A DNA stretch of 64,000 nt from assembly GCA_018697195.1 (NCBI GenBank), contig CM031864.1, forward strand, positions 22,945,257-23,009,256, given 5' to 3'. This DNA is from Certhia americana (lineage: Eukaryota > Chordata > Aves > Passeriformes > Certhiidae). Shown here in pieces: positions 23,971 through 35,039 of this stretch. The notes under the pieces were generated by a model, which saw only the letters and a list, made by a program, of their open reading frames with translations, made no database searches and was not told the DNA's origin. A program made the position numbers and the translations under genes. Position 1 is the first letter of the stretch, and the number at the start of each line of letters is the position of its first letter.

Positions 23971-26900
23971 GCTATGAAAGAATGAAGGTTCTGTAGCTGC
24001 AAAAACTATATAGCTGACCAGGAAGATTACAGACACAAGCATCTCCTAGTTATTCTCATCATAACTAACAAGATAGCTCTGAAATTCTAGGACTCTGAAG
24101 TGACATTGCTTCTTGTAGACATTTCAATAGTGAATTCTGAAATTCTAAAAGTGAGGCAAAGACTTCTATTTATGCCACTCTGGAGTGATTCCCATTCATA
24201 TGGGAATCTGAAACAGCTTTGCTATGAAATATTCTTTTTTAATATGAGGGTTTCCTCCAAACACAGAGCCTACTGCCATCTCACCTACTATTAAAACTCT
24301 GAACTTTCAGAGTTCGTGTAATCACTGCAATGATTCAAATCAAATGCAATGCAATCTTCAAGCCACTTCCCAATACTCAGACTTTCTTTCCTCTGTTGGA
24401 CCTTTAAACCTGCTGCTGTATGGCTGCTGTGCAGAGGCTGTGATTCCACAACATGACCAAAAACCATGAGCCTGAAAACATTTAACTGAGCTCTTGGTGA
24501 TTACAGGGGAGGAAATACAGCCTGTAAGGCCTCTCCATTTTCCCACATGGCTGTTAGTGCAAGCTAGAGAACACTAACTCTACCAGTTACAGCCTAGATG
24601 TATGCAGCTGGTTTTCCTCTTTATATGCCTTGAACAAACCTTAGAAATGAAAATTCACCACTTTTCCCCCACTGCTACCTGCAGCTGTTTGACAACCTGA
24701 GAGGCATCATGGGGTGCAGGAAAGGTCTGGGTCATCTCTGTATGCTCTCTAGGCCAGGACACAGACAGGCTGTCCACAGACTGAAGCAGAGGCCCTGTCA
24801 TGCCATAGCACTCATGGCTCTTGATCCTGGGGGCTCAGGATGTCTCTCTGCTGCTGCCTCAGGGGTCAAGCAAACTGCTGGTAGAGGTGGAACTAAAATG
24901 TTTTCATTCTCAAGTAGGAATCAATGTGCTCAAATTATGCTCCTGCAGAGGACTCTGGGGATTTCCCTTGCAAAATTATTTTTTAGGTCAGTTTTCTAAA
25001 ACAAACAGATTCTTTGAAAAGGTATGCTGCAAAGCTGCTATGAAGATTTGTAAGCCAAATAACAGGATAACACACACCTAACCACAAGCATAAGCATATT
25101 TTCACACAAACCTTTGATTTATTGGTAACAACCTTATCAGTTACTGTCTGAGGAAGGGGAAAGTTCCCATAGCCATATCGCCCCTTTATATATTTAACCT
25201 GCAAATTTCAAAACAACAAAATTTTATATAGAGGAAGTCAAAGTTACTGTAAAGAGTCAGGTTTCTGAACTTCTTACCAGCAGCACTCTTCCCACCCTTT
25301 AATTCACATACGTATTGACACAGGCTTCTATGCTGTAGAGCCTTGTTATTTCTTCAGTATCATCAATGCTTACAATAACAGGTGTTTCACATGCTGCAGA
25401 TCTGCAAAAACATAAAATGTGAGTGAGTCAGAAGAAAACACTGATAGCAAAGATAGTACAGTGGGAGGAGGTAATTTATACTTGGAAATTTCAAGGAAAT
25501 GATAGTGCTTTACCTGTAATGCTTCAGAGCAATCCCCAGGGTAACAACACACATTCCAGTTGGGGGTTTTTCCTGGGGTGTGGGACATAATATGCACATT
25601 ATGAAAACTGCATCAACCTGTTGCTTTTACAGTCAGTTTCCACAACACTTGACACTGTAGCACAACATTTATTTGCCACAGGCAGGTGAGCACTGCCCCT
25701 GCACCTCACTGAAGCTCACAAGGAGAAAGCCTTGTCTTTTCATCACAACCTCTATCCCATGTGGGATTCATTAAAAACAGGGCTGTAGGAGCCAGCAAAA
25801 GGACTGGCAGTGCTGCACCTACAGCTGGAGCAGAAGCCTGCCTGGAGGTTAGACTCAGCATGAGGCCCTGGGCAGCAGCACTGAGACAGAGCTGATGGCA
25901 TGGGCAAAATGCAGGAACGGCTGCTGCACCATCACAGCTTATTTCACAAAAGCAGAGCTGGTTTTGTTCTGAAGGCAAAGTCAAGTGGCCAGAGAGAGGC
26001 AGAAAGAGAGCAATTTCTGAGACTCTCAGTACTTTGCATACAGTGTTCACCCCTGTCTGGAAAAAGGGAGAAGTGAAATGGACAGATGAATTGCACATGT
26101 TGTGGATTCTGGGACACATGTCTACAATCATCTCTGCTATGAAGAGGAGGGTCTCAGGTGGCTTGGAAAGGAAAGATCCAGTAGGGCACACTGACAGAAT
26201 GAAAGTTATTACTTAGGCCTTTACTAAAGAATTTCAATGGACTTAATTTAATTTCAAGAGTGTTTTGAGAGCCAAGGCCATGTAGCCTTTTGTCAAGAGT
26301 TACCATAGCCATAAGCATGAAGCTTCTTTTATTAATGTATCTTTTGAGGTTTTTCAAAGCAATGATTTTTTTGAGAGATTTCTATTACAGCCTATGCCAT
26401 GCTCTGTGAGAAAGGTTTAATCCATGCTGCTTCTACTATTACCCATAATGTCAAAAAGGAGAAATGCAAATATTCACAATATCCTCTGACAGAAATAGAG
26501 AAAATATTTTTGTGCTTTCATAGTAGCTTAATTCCAATTTTTTCTCAAAAAAAAAGAAAAAAAATAAGAAAAAAAAAAAAAGAAGAGAAAACACACACAC
26601 AAAAATATTTCCAGGTATTTACTTAAAACATAAAACAGGCAGCTTCTCAGAATTGCCAAATTGATAATAATTTGCCTTTAATTTTTATTCCAGCTCTCAT
26701 AAGACCACATATTTACTAGAGCAAACTTTTCATATTAACTGCATGTAAATGAAGTTCCATTTCATATTAAAAATATGTATATTTTTAAGGTCATTCACCT
26801 CATTCTTGTTTATGACTTCAGAATAGCACAGATAGCAGTGAGGCCCCCCCCTTTAAATGTGGTGTGACAGCAAAATCCTGTGGCTCTCTGCACGGCCAGA

Positions 26901-28727
26901 ACATATTCCCTGGGAGAGACAAGGATCTTCCCAGATGTTCTTCTGTAAAATCTTCTGTTCCTCTTCGTTCTCCCAGAAAAAAAGTTTGACCCCTAGAACT
27001 TCTGTGCCATAACCACAAAAATACAGAGCCAACACCCCACACAGGAGCTGTGAGGGAGGCCCACAGGCCACTCTGCCATGGTGGCCTATGATCCACAGTT
27101 CACCACTGTAAGCATATCTGCTGTCAGAAATGCACCTTTTCAGTCTATTACACTCCCAGGACAATGACACCAACCACCTCTGACCTATCTTTGGCTCACC
27201 AGCCCGGTGTATTCCCATCCCACGCCAAGGAGAATTTCAAACCAGCCCAGTTTGGAGGCTCCACGGAGGAGTGGGGAGGGCCCAGCTTCCCTGGGGTGGC
27301 TGCCGCCAACTCCACCTCCCACCGCAGTGTGTTTAACACATGACACGGTGCTTAGCTTCTGTAAGCTCTGGCGTTACTGCACAGGAACGTGTTTGAAGGA
27401 AAAGCAAAACTAGTCGTGAATTCTGACTTCCTTTTCAAATGCTCTGCAAATGCACAAATGCCCTACGTTAAAGCATACAGAGATTCTCAACAGCAGAATT
27501 ACCTTCTGTAGTGGAAAACCCAAGTCCCTACGAGCTACCAACAGAATGGCAAAAAAAAAAGGGAAAAAAAGTGTTTACAGCACACAAAGGCTTGACAATA
27601 AAAATCCTTCCCCCTCTAAAATGAGGAACTGCCTGAGACACAAGACTCACTACTCTCACAGCCACATGACAAGCAAGAGAAACGAACAGAAATACCAGAG
27701 ACGTGATGTAAAGTGGTGGATAGGCTAAAATTAGTTAATGTTCTGATTTCTTTTTTTTTTCTTATGAAGGGAGGATAAGTTCTGGTTTTATTTTTATAAT
27801 TACACCAAAAATCCTAGAGGTTACTGGAAAGTGATGGAGTAGAGATTTAAAAATCTCAATACACACATGTACTAACATAAATACATATACATGTTAGTGT
27901 TTAGGAGCACTAATTAAAAGCTGATTTTATAAAGAAAGGAGAAAAACATCTCATTCACCTTCAGAATGGTATCAGAATAGCATCAGGAAAATTTACAGAC
28001 TACCTTAGCTTAAGCAACTTTTACTCTAGTCTTAAGAGAAAGGTTGCCAGTGTTACTCATTTTTTCCACCCCATCTTTTCTCTTACCTTTCCAAATAAAG
28101 CTTTCCTTCTTCCTATTGAGGTATTAACATTTTCACTACAAGAAAGGAAATTCTTTTTTCTCACTTTCAGCTTAAGCCAGTGTTGCTCAGAGCTGGAATG
28201 AAATACAATGAAATAACTGAGTATAAAATTACGATTTTGTTAGAAGTTAGAAAATTGATTAAACAACCTTAAGCTATACACAAAGCAGCAGCACTTAAGT
28301 ACAATGCAGTACTTAAGCATTGTAGACCACAGGTTCAGCTCCCCTAGGCTGCAAACTATTTTTTTTGTGGTATCTTTGTTGGTCTTTAGTCTAATTTGAG
28401 ACAGAGCTGAAATTTTCTGATGTAGTACACTCAGTTTTCTTCAAGTGAATATTGAGCTGTGACACGGATGTGAGTTGTTGGTTAGCCTACACAGTTCAAA
28501 ATATACTTACACGACTCCCCACTTCCCCTCCCTGCCTGCCTGGGTGCACAAATACACTGATGAACTTACAAACTTCTTTTGGGAAAGGCAGCAGTGTGAA
28601 GAATTCATAGAGAGGATATAATAAGGGAGGAGGCACTATCATGGTGCAGAAGAATGGGAAAGAAGACAGCAAAATAGCTGCACTGGGGAAAGAAAAAAAT
28701 AAAAAAAACCTCTTTGAAATGAAGCTG
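23971..28727. other. Intergenic DNA with GC-richer patches
   Basis: Patches of higher GC occur at about 24.69-24.86, 25.74-25.93 and 27.19-27.32 kb, the last with several CpGs. Between them the DNA is AT-rich, including an A-rich low-complexity block at 26547-26605. The 161-codon minus-strand frame at 25706-26191 and the 121-codon frame at 26853-27218 show no domain, conserved motif or splice context that I can recognise. Confidence 0.4.
26547..26605. repeat. A-rich low-complexity block with short (AC)n
   Basis: Runs of A broken by G and T lead into ACACACACAC and another A run. It is a simple repeat and the source of a Lys-rich open frame. Confidence 0.88.
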
Positions 28728-29220
28728 TGTGCTTGGGCTGGCTGCGATAGAGTTAATTGCTCCATCACAACCTGCACCTTGCCAGTTTGCAACTAAAATT
28801 GTGCTGATAGCACACCAGTGTCTGATGTGTTGCTGAACAGGGCTTGCAGGGTTAGTTTTTTCTGCTCCTCAGCTCTGTACCCCACAGGCTGGCAGGAGGC
28901 TGGGAGTGGGCACAGCCAGGACAGCCCCACGTGCTGACCAGAGGGGTAGTGTGTGTCACACAGTGCCAGGCTCAGCCACAGACCTGGGGGTATGGCCTTT
29001 CCACAGTACCCCCTCTTTGGAGGCTGACGAGGCACTGGTCTGCCTGTGGGAGCTGAGAAGTGACTTTTGCATCAGTATGCTTTCCCCTCATTTTTAAAAC
29101 TGCTTTTATACCTTGACCCACAAGTTTTCTCACTGTTGCTCTGATTCTCTCCCCTATGCCACTGTGGGGGAGGGAGTAGGTGATCTGTTGAGTGGGGATT
29201 TGCTGGCTAAGGTGATCACA
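28728..29220 (+). mobile_element. Solo LTR, same family as the 5.0-kb LTR
   Basis: It starts TGTGCTTGGGCTGGCTGCGA followed by TAGAGTTAATTG, has the internal GGGCACAGCCAGGACAG box, and ends with the U5-type stretch GACCCACAAGTTTTCTCACT and a decayed GCTGGCTAAGGTGATCACA terminus. These line up in order with the LTR at 5030-5584. No primer-binding site or internal region follows, so it is a solo LTR. It is more diverged and I see no clean target-site duplication. It lies in the same orientation as ATP6V1G3, about 4.4 kb upstream of that promoter. Confidence 0.78.
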
Positions 29221-32200
29221 TCATACATTGAGAACAGGAAATAACCACAACCATGGTTGATGATAGTCAAATCATAAATTAACCTGGAAGTTAGAGATAC
29301 AGAAATATGGGTTTTTTCTGCTGCTTTTTCTTCTGCAGTTTTTTGAAATTAATATTTACTCTACCTGAATTATCACATGGGTAGTAAGATTTAAAACACA
29401 AGGACACTTTTTTATTCTTTTCTCCTGGATGTTGAAGAGATCTTTAGGAAAAGTAATTAAAAGTAATATACAGCTCACACTGGCTGTCTCTGAATGCGAA
29501 ATATCCTATAGTTGCAAACAAAATTACTTCCATTAAGACACAGGCCAAATTTAGGGAAAAAATTGAGCTAGTTTAAAGTAGGTGTTCAGTACAGGGTTAT
29601 CAGAGTGCTATGCCAGCTGAAGCTGGGGCTGTTGGCCAGCAGTCAATAAACTCAGACAGTGTGGCAGCAAGCTGCCTCTAGCAATATTTTAATATTTATT
29701 CATCTTTGCATACCTTTTTGGTTCCCATACTTTTCAGGCCAATGGGTTAAATTCAGGCTGCTGACATCAACTGTGGTGATGTCAACAGAGTGAAACTGTC
29801 TGTGCCAGAAAATGGCTGCAGCAAGGATCTTAGCTTGCAGACCTAAGTACAACTTTAGTACAAAGTTCATTACTTTTTTCTAATGTAAGCAAACAGGGTT
29901 TTTGAATTCAGAGAGAAAGGCCAGGATTTTCAGATATGTGTGATGGTTTTCACTGTACACTTAACCAATTGTTGTACAAAGACCTTTTGCTCTTGATGCT
30001 AACAGGATGACAGATGACAGATTTGTCAGCACGACAGATCCTACTGCATTTGAAGGTGTTCTGTTTTCATGAGGAACAGTCCCCACCGCGCTGCAGGAAG
30101 CCATGCAGGTGTGCACATGACACAGTCCCCCTGCTTTTTCCTCACTTAGGCCCTTCTAGAGCAACAAAACAAAAGGCCCATAAAAGCATCCGAGGCACCT
30201 GCCCTGCCTGACACACTGATGATCTTAAGGCTTTATCGGTGAACCAATGTCACTGCTTCAAAGCTGTGGCCTGAACAGACTGTGCTACTGAGCAGCCTAG
30301 CAGTTCATTTGGAAAGAATTCAGTTCATGGTTATGAAAAAAAGAGATTTAAAGAGTGTGTGCCTTGGGAAATACAGCCACAGAGACAATGCATGGGAGAC
30401 CTTCAAGTTAAACACATTTCAGTGGAAACTCTGCCTGCTGCCCTCCTACTTACCGGAGAGTCTGCACACACTTCAACCACAGTAAAAGGATGCCACAGCA
30501 CTACCTTTACTGCTCAGTAGTAGGTGGATTGAGAAGGTGGTAGACTCATGCTAGATAAGGCTCAATCTGAGTTACAGCAAGCAGATTTTTTCCAAATAAA
30601 ATAATCTGAATTGAGGTGAATTCAGCCACTGGCCCTGGCCTTCTCACTGCAGAGATAAAACAGCAGCTGTACAGCCTGTATCTTAACTCAAAATGCCTGA
30701 TTTAGAATGTTTCTGCTATTCAAGCTGTGAATGAGCAGGGAGAACTCAGCAGGGTCTCTCATCCCTTTTAACACTCTTCGAGAGCTCTTGTTCTACAGCT
30801 TTGCTTTGAGGGAGTGAGAATGCCAGAATTGAGACCATTTTCCCTTTCTGTCAGTGGGGATAACCAGAAAAGGCTCAGGAATTTCTGGAGGCCAAGAGAG
30901 ATAGACAAAATGCTGAGAAGAAAAAGGAGACTTTTAAAAAAAACCCAAAACCCCTTTACTCTGCCCTCTCTCACTTTGGTAACACTTCTTGTGCCCCCGT
31001 CACCAGTCACCACATCAGCTTTTCTAATTAAGAGTCTGGAGCTGATTTGGAAAGAAAGCCAGCAACTACGGCACAGAAGTTTTTTGATGGTTTGTGTGAT
31101 GAAGTAGGAGCCTGTTTGGCCAGTCAGTGGCTTAACTTACTTTACTTTAATGAATTATCCTTGAGGTGGGATACATAGAGGTGCCATGTCAGCATAGTCT
31201 GAGGTCATCACCAACATCATCAGACAAGCTTTGAAATTAGTTCTAAGTGCCAGTACTTCGTGTGGAGCCTAACAAAATTTGTATAAGCATCAGCCAAAAT
31301 AAATTGTCATTTTCTTTCTCCCCTGCAGATGTGTACTAGTATCTGCCTGATGCTGTGAGGGCCAGCATGGCATGCCACCCCACTGTATGGAAACCAGCCA
31401 CAAGGAAAATTATAAACTGAGACTTCTTTTTAATTTGGAAAAATATTAAAAGTGTGAACTTGTAACATGTGCAGCTCAATGCATATGTTCTGTTCAAATG
31501 ATCTGTGCAAGGACTATATTAATTTTTTCACAATGGAAGAGCTTCATAATCTCAAAGATTGGATCTTTTTCCCATAAAAAATAATCATATAGAACCATTT
31601 TCTGTGAAATATTAATTAGCAGATTGTAAATATCAGAATTCAGATCATTAGTGATCTGCCCAAATAACATAATTATAGTACTGAGAACTGCTCTGAAAAT
31701 TCAAATGGTCTCCCCCATAACGTTTTCAGCCAAGTCCAGAAACTGAAAGAGTTTAATTTGCCAGTAGTTTTGTAACATTTCTCACAGCAGTGAGATTTGC
31801 TTGATAAAACCCTTTGCCTGGAATATACTTTTGATGTCTGAGACAAGCCTGACATTTCCACTTCCTATTTAATTTTTAAGTAACTTCTGCTTTAAAGTTC
31901 TGAGCCCAAGTTTCCTGCCCCAAGTAAACCAGATCTCTTCATTTTTTACTTTCATTTTCCACTTCTGCTTTTCTTTGCCAGTAATATCACTTGTAGCTGA
32001 ATCCCAGTGGCAAATGGCTTCCTAACCCTTCCTAAACCTAACAGTTTCCAAATTTTCTGTAGAATTGATAATTACTTCTTCTGTGTTTGAATAAAATCAG
32101 CTTCAAGGCTATGTATCAAATTCTTCTAAAAACAGTACCATGTCTGCAGTTAGAGCATGCCTCTGGTTTCAGTGCTGGAAGCATCTCACACAAATTCTGG

Positions 32201-33634
32201 ATGAAGAAATAAACTCAGTGATTGATACACTGTAAGAAAGGCAGAGCTTGAGTGAAATTTGACTTCAATATCACAGAGCAGAAAAGAAAAAAAATTCCTT
32301 TTCCAGGTCTCCGTGCTGCTGTTGTTCAGGGCACTGCCAAAGGCAGTAATAGGGCAAAAGGCTTCTCCTTCCATTTTCTCTCAAACCTACAACTATTTCG
32401 CAGGGGAAAAAAGGGCTTTGTAGCAATAGTACACATTTCCTCATCAGGATCACGTAACAGCCTAGCACAGCAAGGAAGTAGCATGACACAGCTGCCCTGG
32501 GAAGCTCCAGAAAAAAAGGGGCCCTAGAATAAGAACTATTAACAGAGATCACCAAATAATTTTAATATAAACATATTTTGTTTATAATATATGTAGAAAT
32601 CATATCACATGAATAAAAATATAACTATGTATATAAAATTGCAGCATTAAAAAAAATTTGTATCAGGAGGTGATTTCCAGTCCTGACAGAGCTCTATCAA
32701 GAACCTGTAATAAATATACTTTACTCGTGCTGTGAGGTATCTTTTTACAAAAATAAATCTATTTTAATTATGCAACATGACATGTCCCTCTCCTATGCAA
32801 TGGCTGAAGTACCTGTAACAACTGGGATTTTCTGGGTTTTTTAATGAGGATTCAGAATATGAACATGCTGCTTATTCATGCAGTAGCTCACAGACCACTC
32901 TTTCCATCTGTAGGGAATGGGATGTGCATTTACAGCCATGCTCAGGCATTCATTTGACTGTTGGGTGCATTATGACTTGAAAGTAAAACCTAGCCCACCA
33001 TTCATACCTTCCAAGAGTCTGGATCTTAGAGCTAATCCCACAGTTTCTCACTCCATCTCATCTCCACTCACCTCCATCATGGCAGATTACAAGGCAGGCC
33101 TCAATCACTACATGCTTTTTTAATTCTTCGAGGACTAAAGTTTAATTCCTATTGAAATTTTTTTAAGTGAAAACCCTAATAAGTAGTGTTAAAAAGTAAT
33201 GTTAAACAGAAATCTACAGGCAGTTCTCAGTGTTCAACCAAAATTAATTGTTGACTTAGCCTGATTCTTCACTTTGAGAAGTTTTATTAGAAGAAAATGC
33301 CAATAAAATAGTTTTTTCCCCTCAGTTCCTAGACAAGATTAACTGTATTCTATTTCAGAAATAAGAACCTAAAAAAGAGAAAAAATACCCATTAAAATAA
33401 AGCCATTTGAAGTGCTCTTTTTCCCCCCAATGTGTTAATGAGACACTTGGAGTTCTCTATGACCCTGAGCAGAGGAGGACATTCCTTTCAGCCTGGCTGC
33501 TGTGTTTTCCTGACTGCACTCCCAGGCCTGTGCGCCCAGCAGCAATCCAGGCACAGCCGGCTGGGTTGGTACAATCTGGAAGATTGTTGCAATAACACAC
33601 AGAACAAAAAACACAAGGAAGAGTCTGGCAGCTG
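29221..33634. other. ATP6V1G3 upstream region
   Basis: AT-rich non-coding DNA. A very AT-rich stretch lies at about 32.55-32.65 kb. No repeat family or exon is recognisable. Distal control elements of ATP6V1G3 could lie here, but nothing in the sequence identifies them. Confidence 0.4.
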
Positions 33635-33641
33635 TATAAAA
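33635..33641 (+). promoter_or_regulatory. ATP6V1G3: TATA box of ATP6V1G3
   Basis: TATAAAA lies 58 bases upstream of the start codon. Usual TATA spacing would place transcription initiation near 33665, giving a 5' UTR of about 25-30 bases, so exon 1 would be short. No CpG island is present, which fits a tissue-restricted promoter rather than a housekeeping one (inference). Confidence 0.65.
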
Positions 33642-33692
33642 CTCCCTCTGAGCTTCAGTCTCCACAGAAGTTTACCAGCCCCAGCAATCAGC

Positions 33693-33774
33693 ATGACCAG
33701 CCAGTCTCAGGGAATCCAGCAGCTTTTGCAGGCAGAAAAACGTGCCAAGGACAAACTGGAGGAAGCCAAAAAAA
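33693..33774 (+). CDS. ATP6V1G3: ATP6V1G3 exon 1: V-ATPase subunit G3, N-terminal part
   Basis: Subunit G pairs with subunit E in the peripheral stalk (stator) of the V1 sector of the vacuolar proton ATPase and holds the catalytic head still while the rotor turns. G3 is the kidney-enriched paralogue in mammals. The exon encodes MTSQSQGIQQLLQAEKRAKD and on to KLEEAKK, the most conserved part of the family and essentially the same as mammalian G3. It ends with one base of codon 28 before GTAAGT (phase 1). The three exons join into a 118-residue protein, the same length as human G3, rich in Lys, Glu and Gln and predicted to be mostly helical. The start has no in-frame competitor and lies just downstream of a TATA box. 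Confidence 0.96.
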
Positions 33775-35018
33775 GTAAGTAGTTGGCCTGGTTTTACTGT
33801 ACTTCTCAAGTGCAAGCCCTTCAGAATTACAGTAGCTCACAGAAAAAATATTATTTTATCTGTATACATGCACTAGTGCTGTGCCTTGACTGTAGCCAGG
33901 CATTTACTCAAACCTGAACATTCAGAGTTTCCTTAAAATCTTGTATGCTTGTGAGTACACGTACATGTGCCTTGTTACATTAAAAAATATTTTCTTTGTT
34001 ATATTCATCCTGTCAGCTGCATTTGTTCTTCCTTTATATCAGTGCTGATTATGTCATTACAGCTTTGTTATTTAAATTAAAATCCTACATGCCTTTGGCT
34101 GCCAGCTCTGGAGGACCAGACTCCAAACTCTTTATTTTTTTTAATAGGTCTTGCTAAAATTTTTCAGTGCTCCTCTTTACTTACAAAATCCAGTAACTTG
34201 TCTCCTAATTGAAGCTGGGCTTCAAAAAATTAAATGGAAACTAAGGGGAGACTTCAGCACCCTGACAGTAATCAAAATCACAGGAAAACCATGAGCACTC
34301 TCAGTACTGTAATAGATCATTCACAGAAGTTTTACTACAGGGTACAAGTAATTATTCTCCTGAGTGCAGGTACAACCACATGAGTCATTGACCTGACTAG
34401 CACTGAAACATTAATGCTGTTTTCTGGAGGGATCTTGCTTTAGAAGCCAGCAGCAGAATACAAAGAAAATGGATGACAGTGATGTCATGTGGAAAAAGTG
34501 TGTGATTAAAGGAATTTATTTTGCTTTCCAGGGAGGAATGGATGCTAAACAATAATTTGTGTAGTTTCTGTATCCCTTCTACACGTGAATCAGCATTGTT
34601 GTGTGTTCATTAATTTTTAGCGTGATATGCCAATTTGTGCAGCAGCACACAAAAATAAGTAGAAAGGCAAGTCCCCTCCCTAAGCACCCAGCCACTGCCT
34701 GTGCCTTGCAGACACAATAGAGATTAAAACTCCTCCCACCTTCTTAAAACAGAAGACAGTTCTTTCTGTCAGGCAGAAACCTGGAAGCAAGGGGTAGTTA
34801 AGTAGTGTTCTGCCATCTTACATAGCCAGACTAGGAGCTCTGGGAGGGATGTTTTTTCCCTCCTCATGTAGGGCAGAGGAAACATCCTGCTCCCTCTAAG
34901 CAAGAGACGACCTGGAAAGGCACAGCCTCAGTGGAAGGAGTTTGGCCTGAACACAGACTGCAGAATCATAGTTTAACTATCATAGTTTGAAGTGGATTAC
35001 CCTTTACTTTTGGGTTTG

Positions 35019-35039
35019 TTTTTTTTTTTTTTTTTTTTT
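35019..35039. repeat. Poly(T) run, 21 bases
   Basis: A homopolymer tract in intron 1 of ATP6V1G3, preceded by a short T-rich stretch. Confidence 0.88.

Noticed and set aside
25706..26191. 161-codon minus-strand frame
   Set aside because: Composition follows local GC, with no motif, signal peptide or splice context supporting a gene.
34963..34995. AATCATAG...ATCATAG resembling a reversed CR1 terminus
   Set aside because: The following bases do not match the CR1 3' end well enough (no GGTTGGAAGGGACC-like block), so I do not call a CR1 copy.
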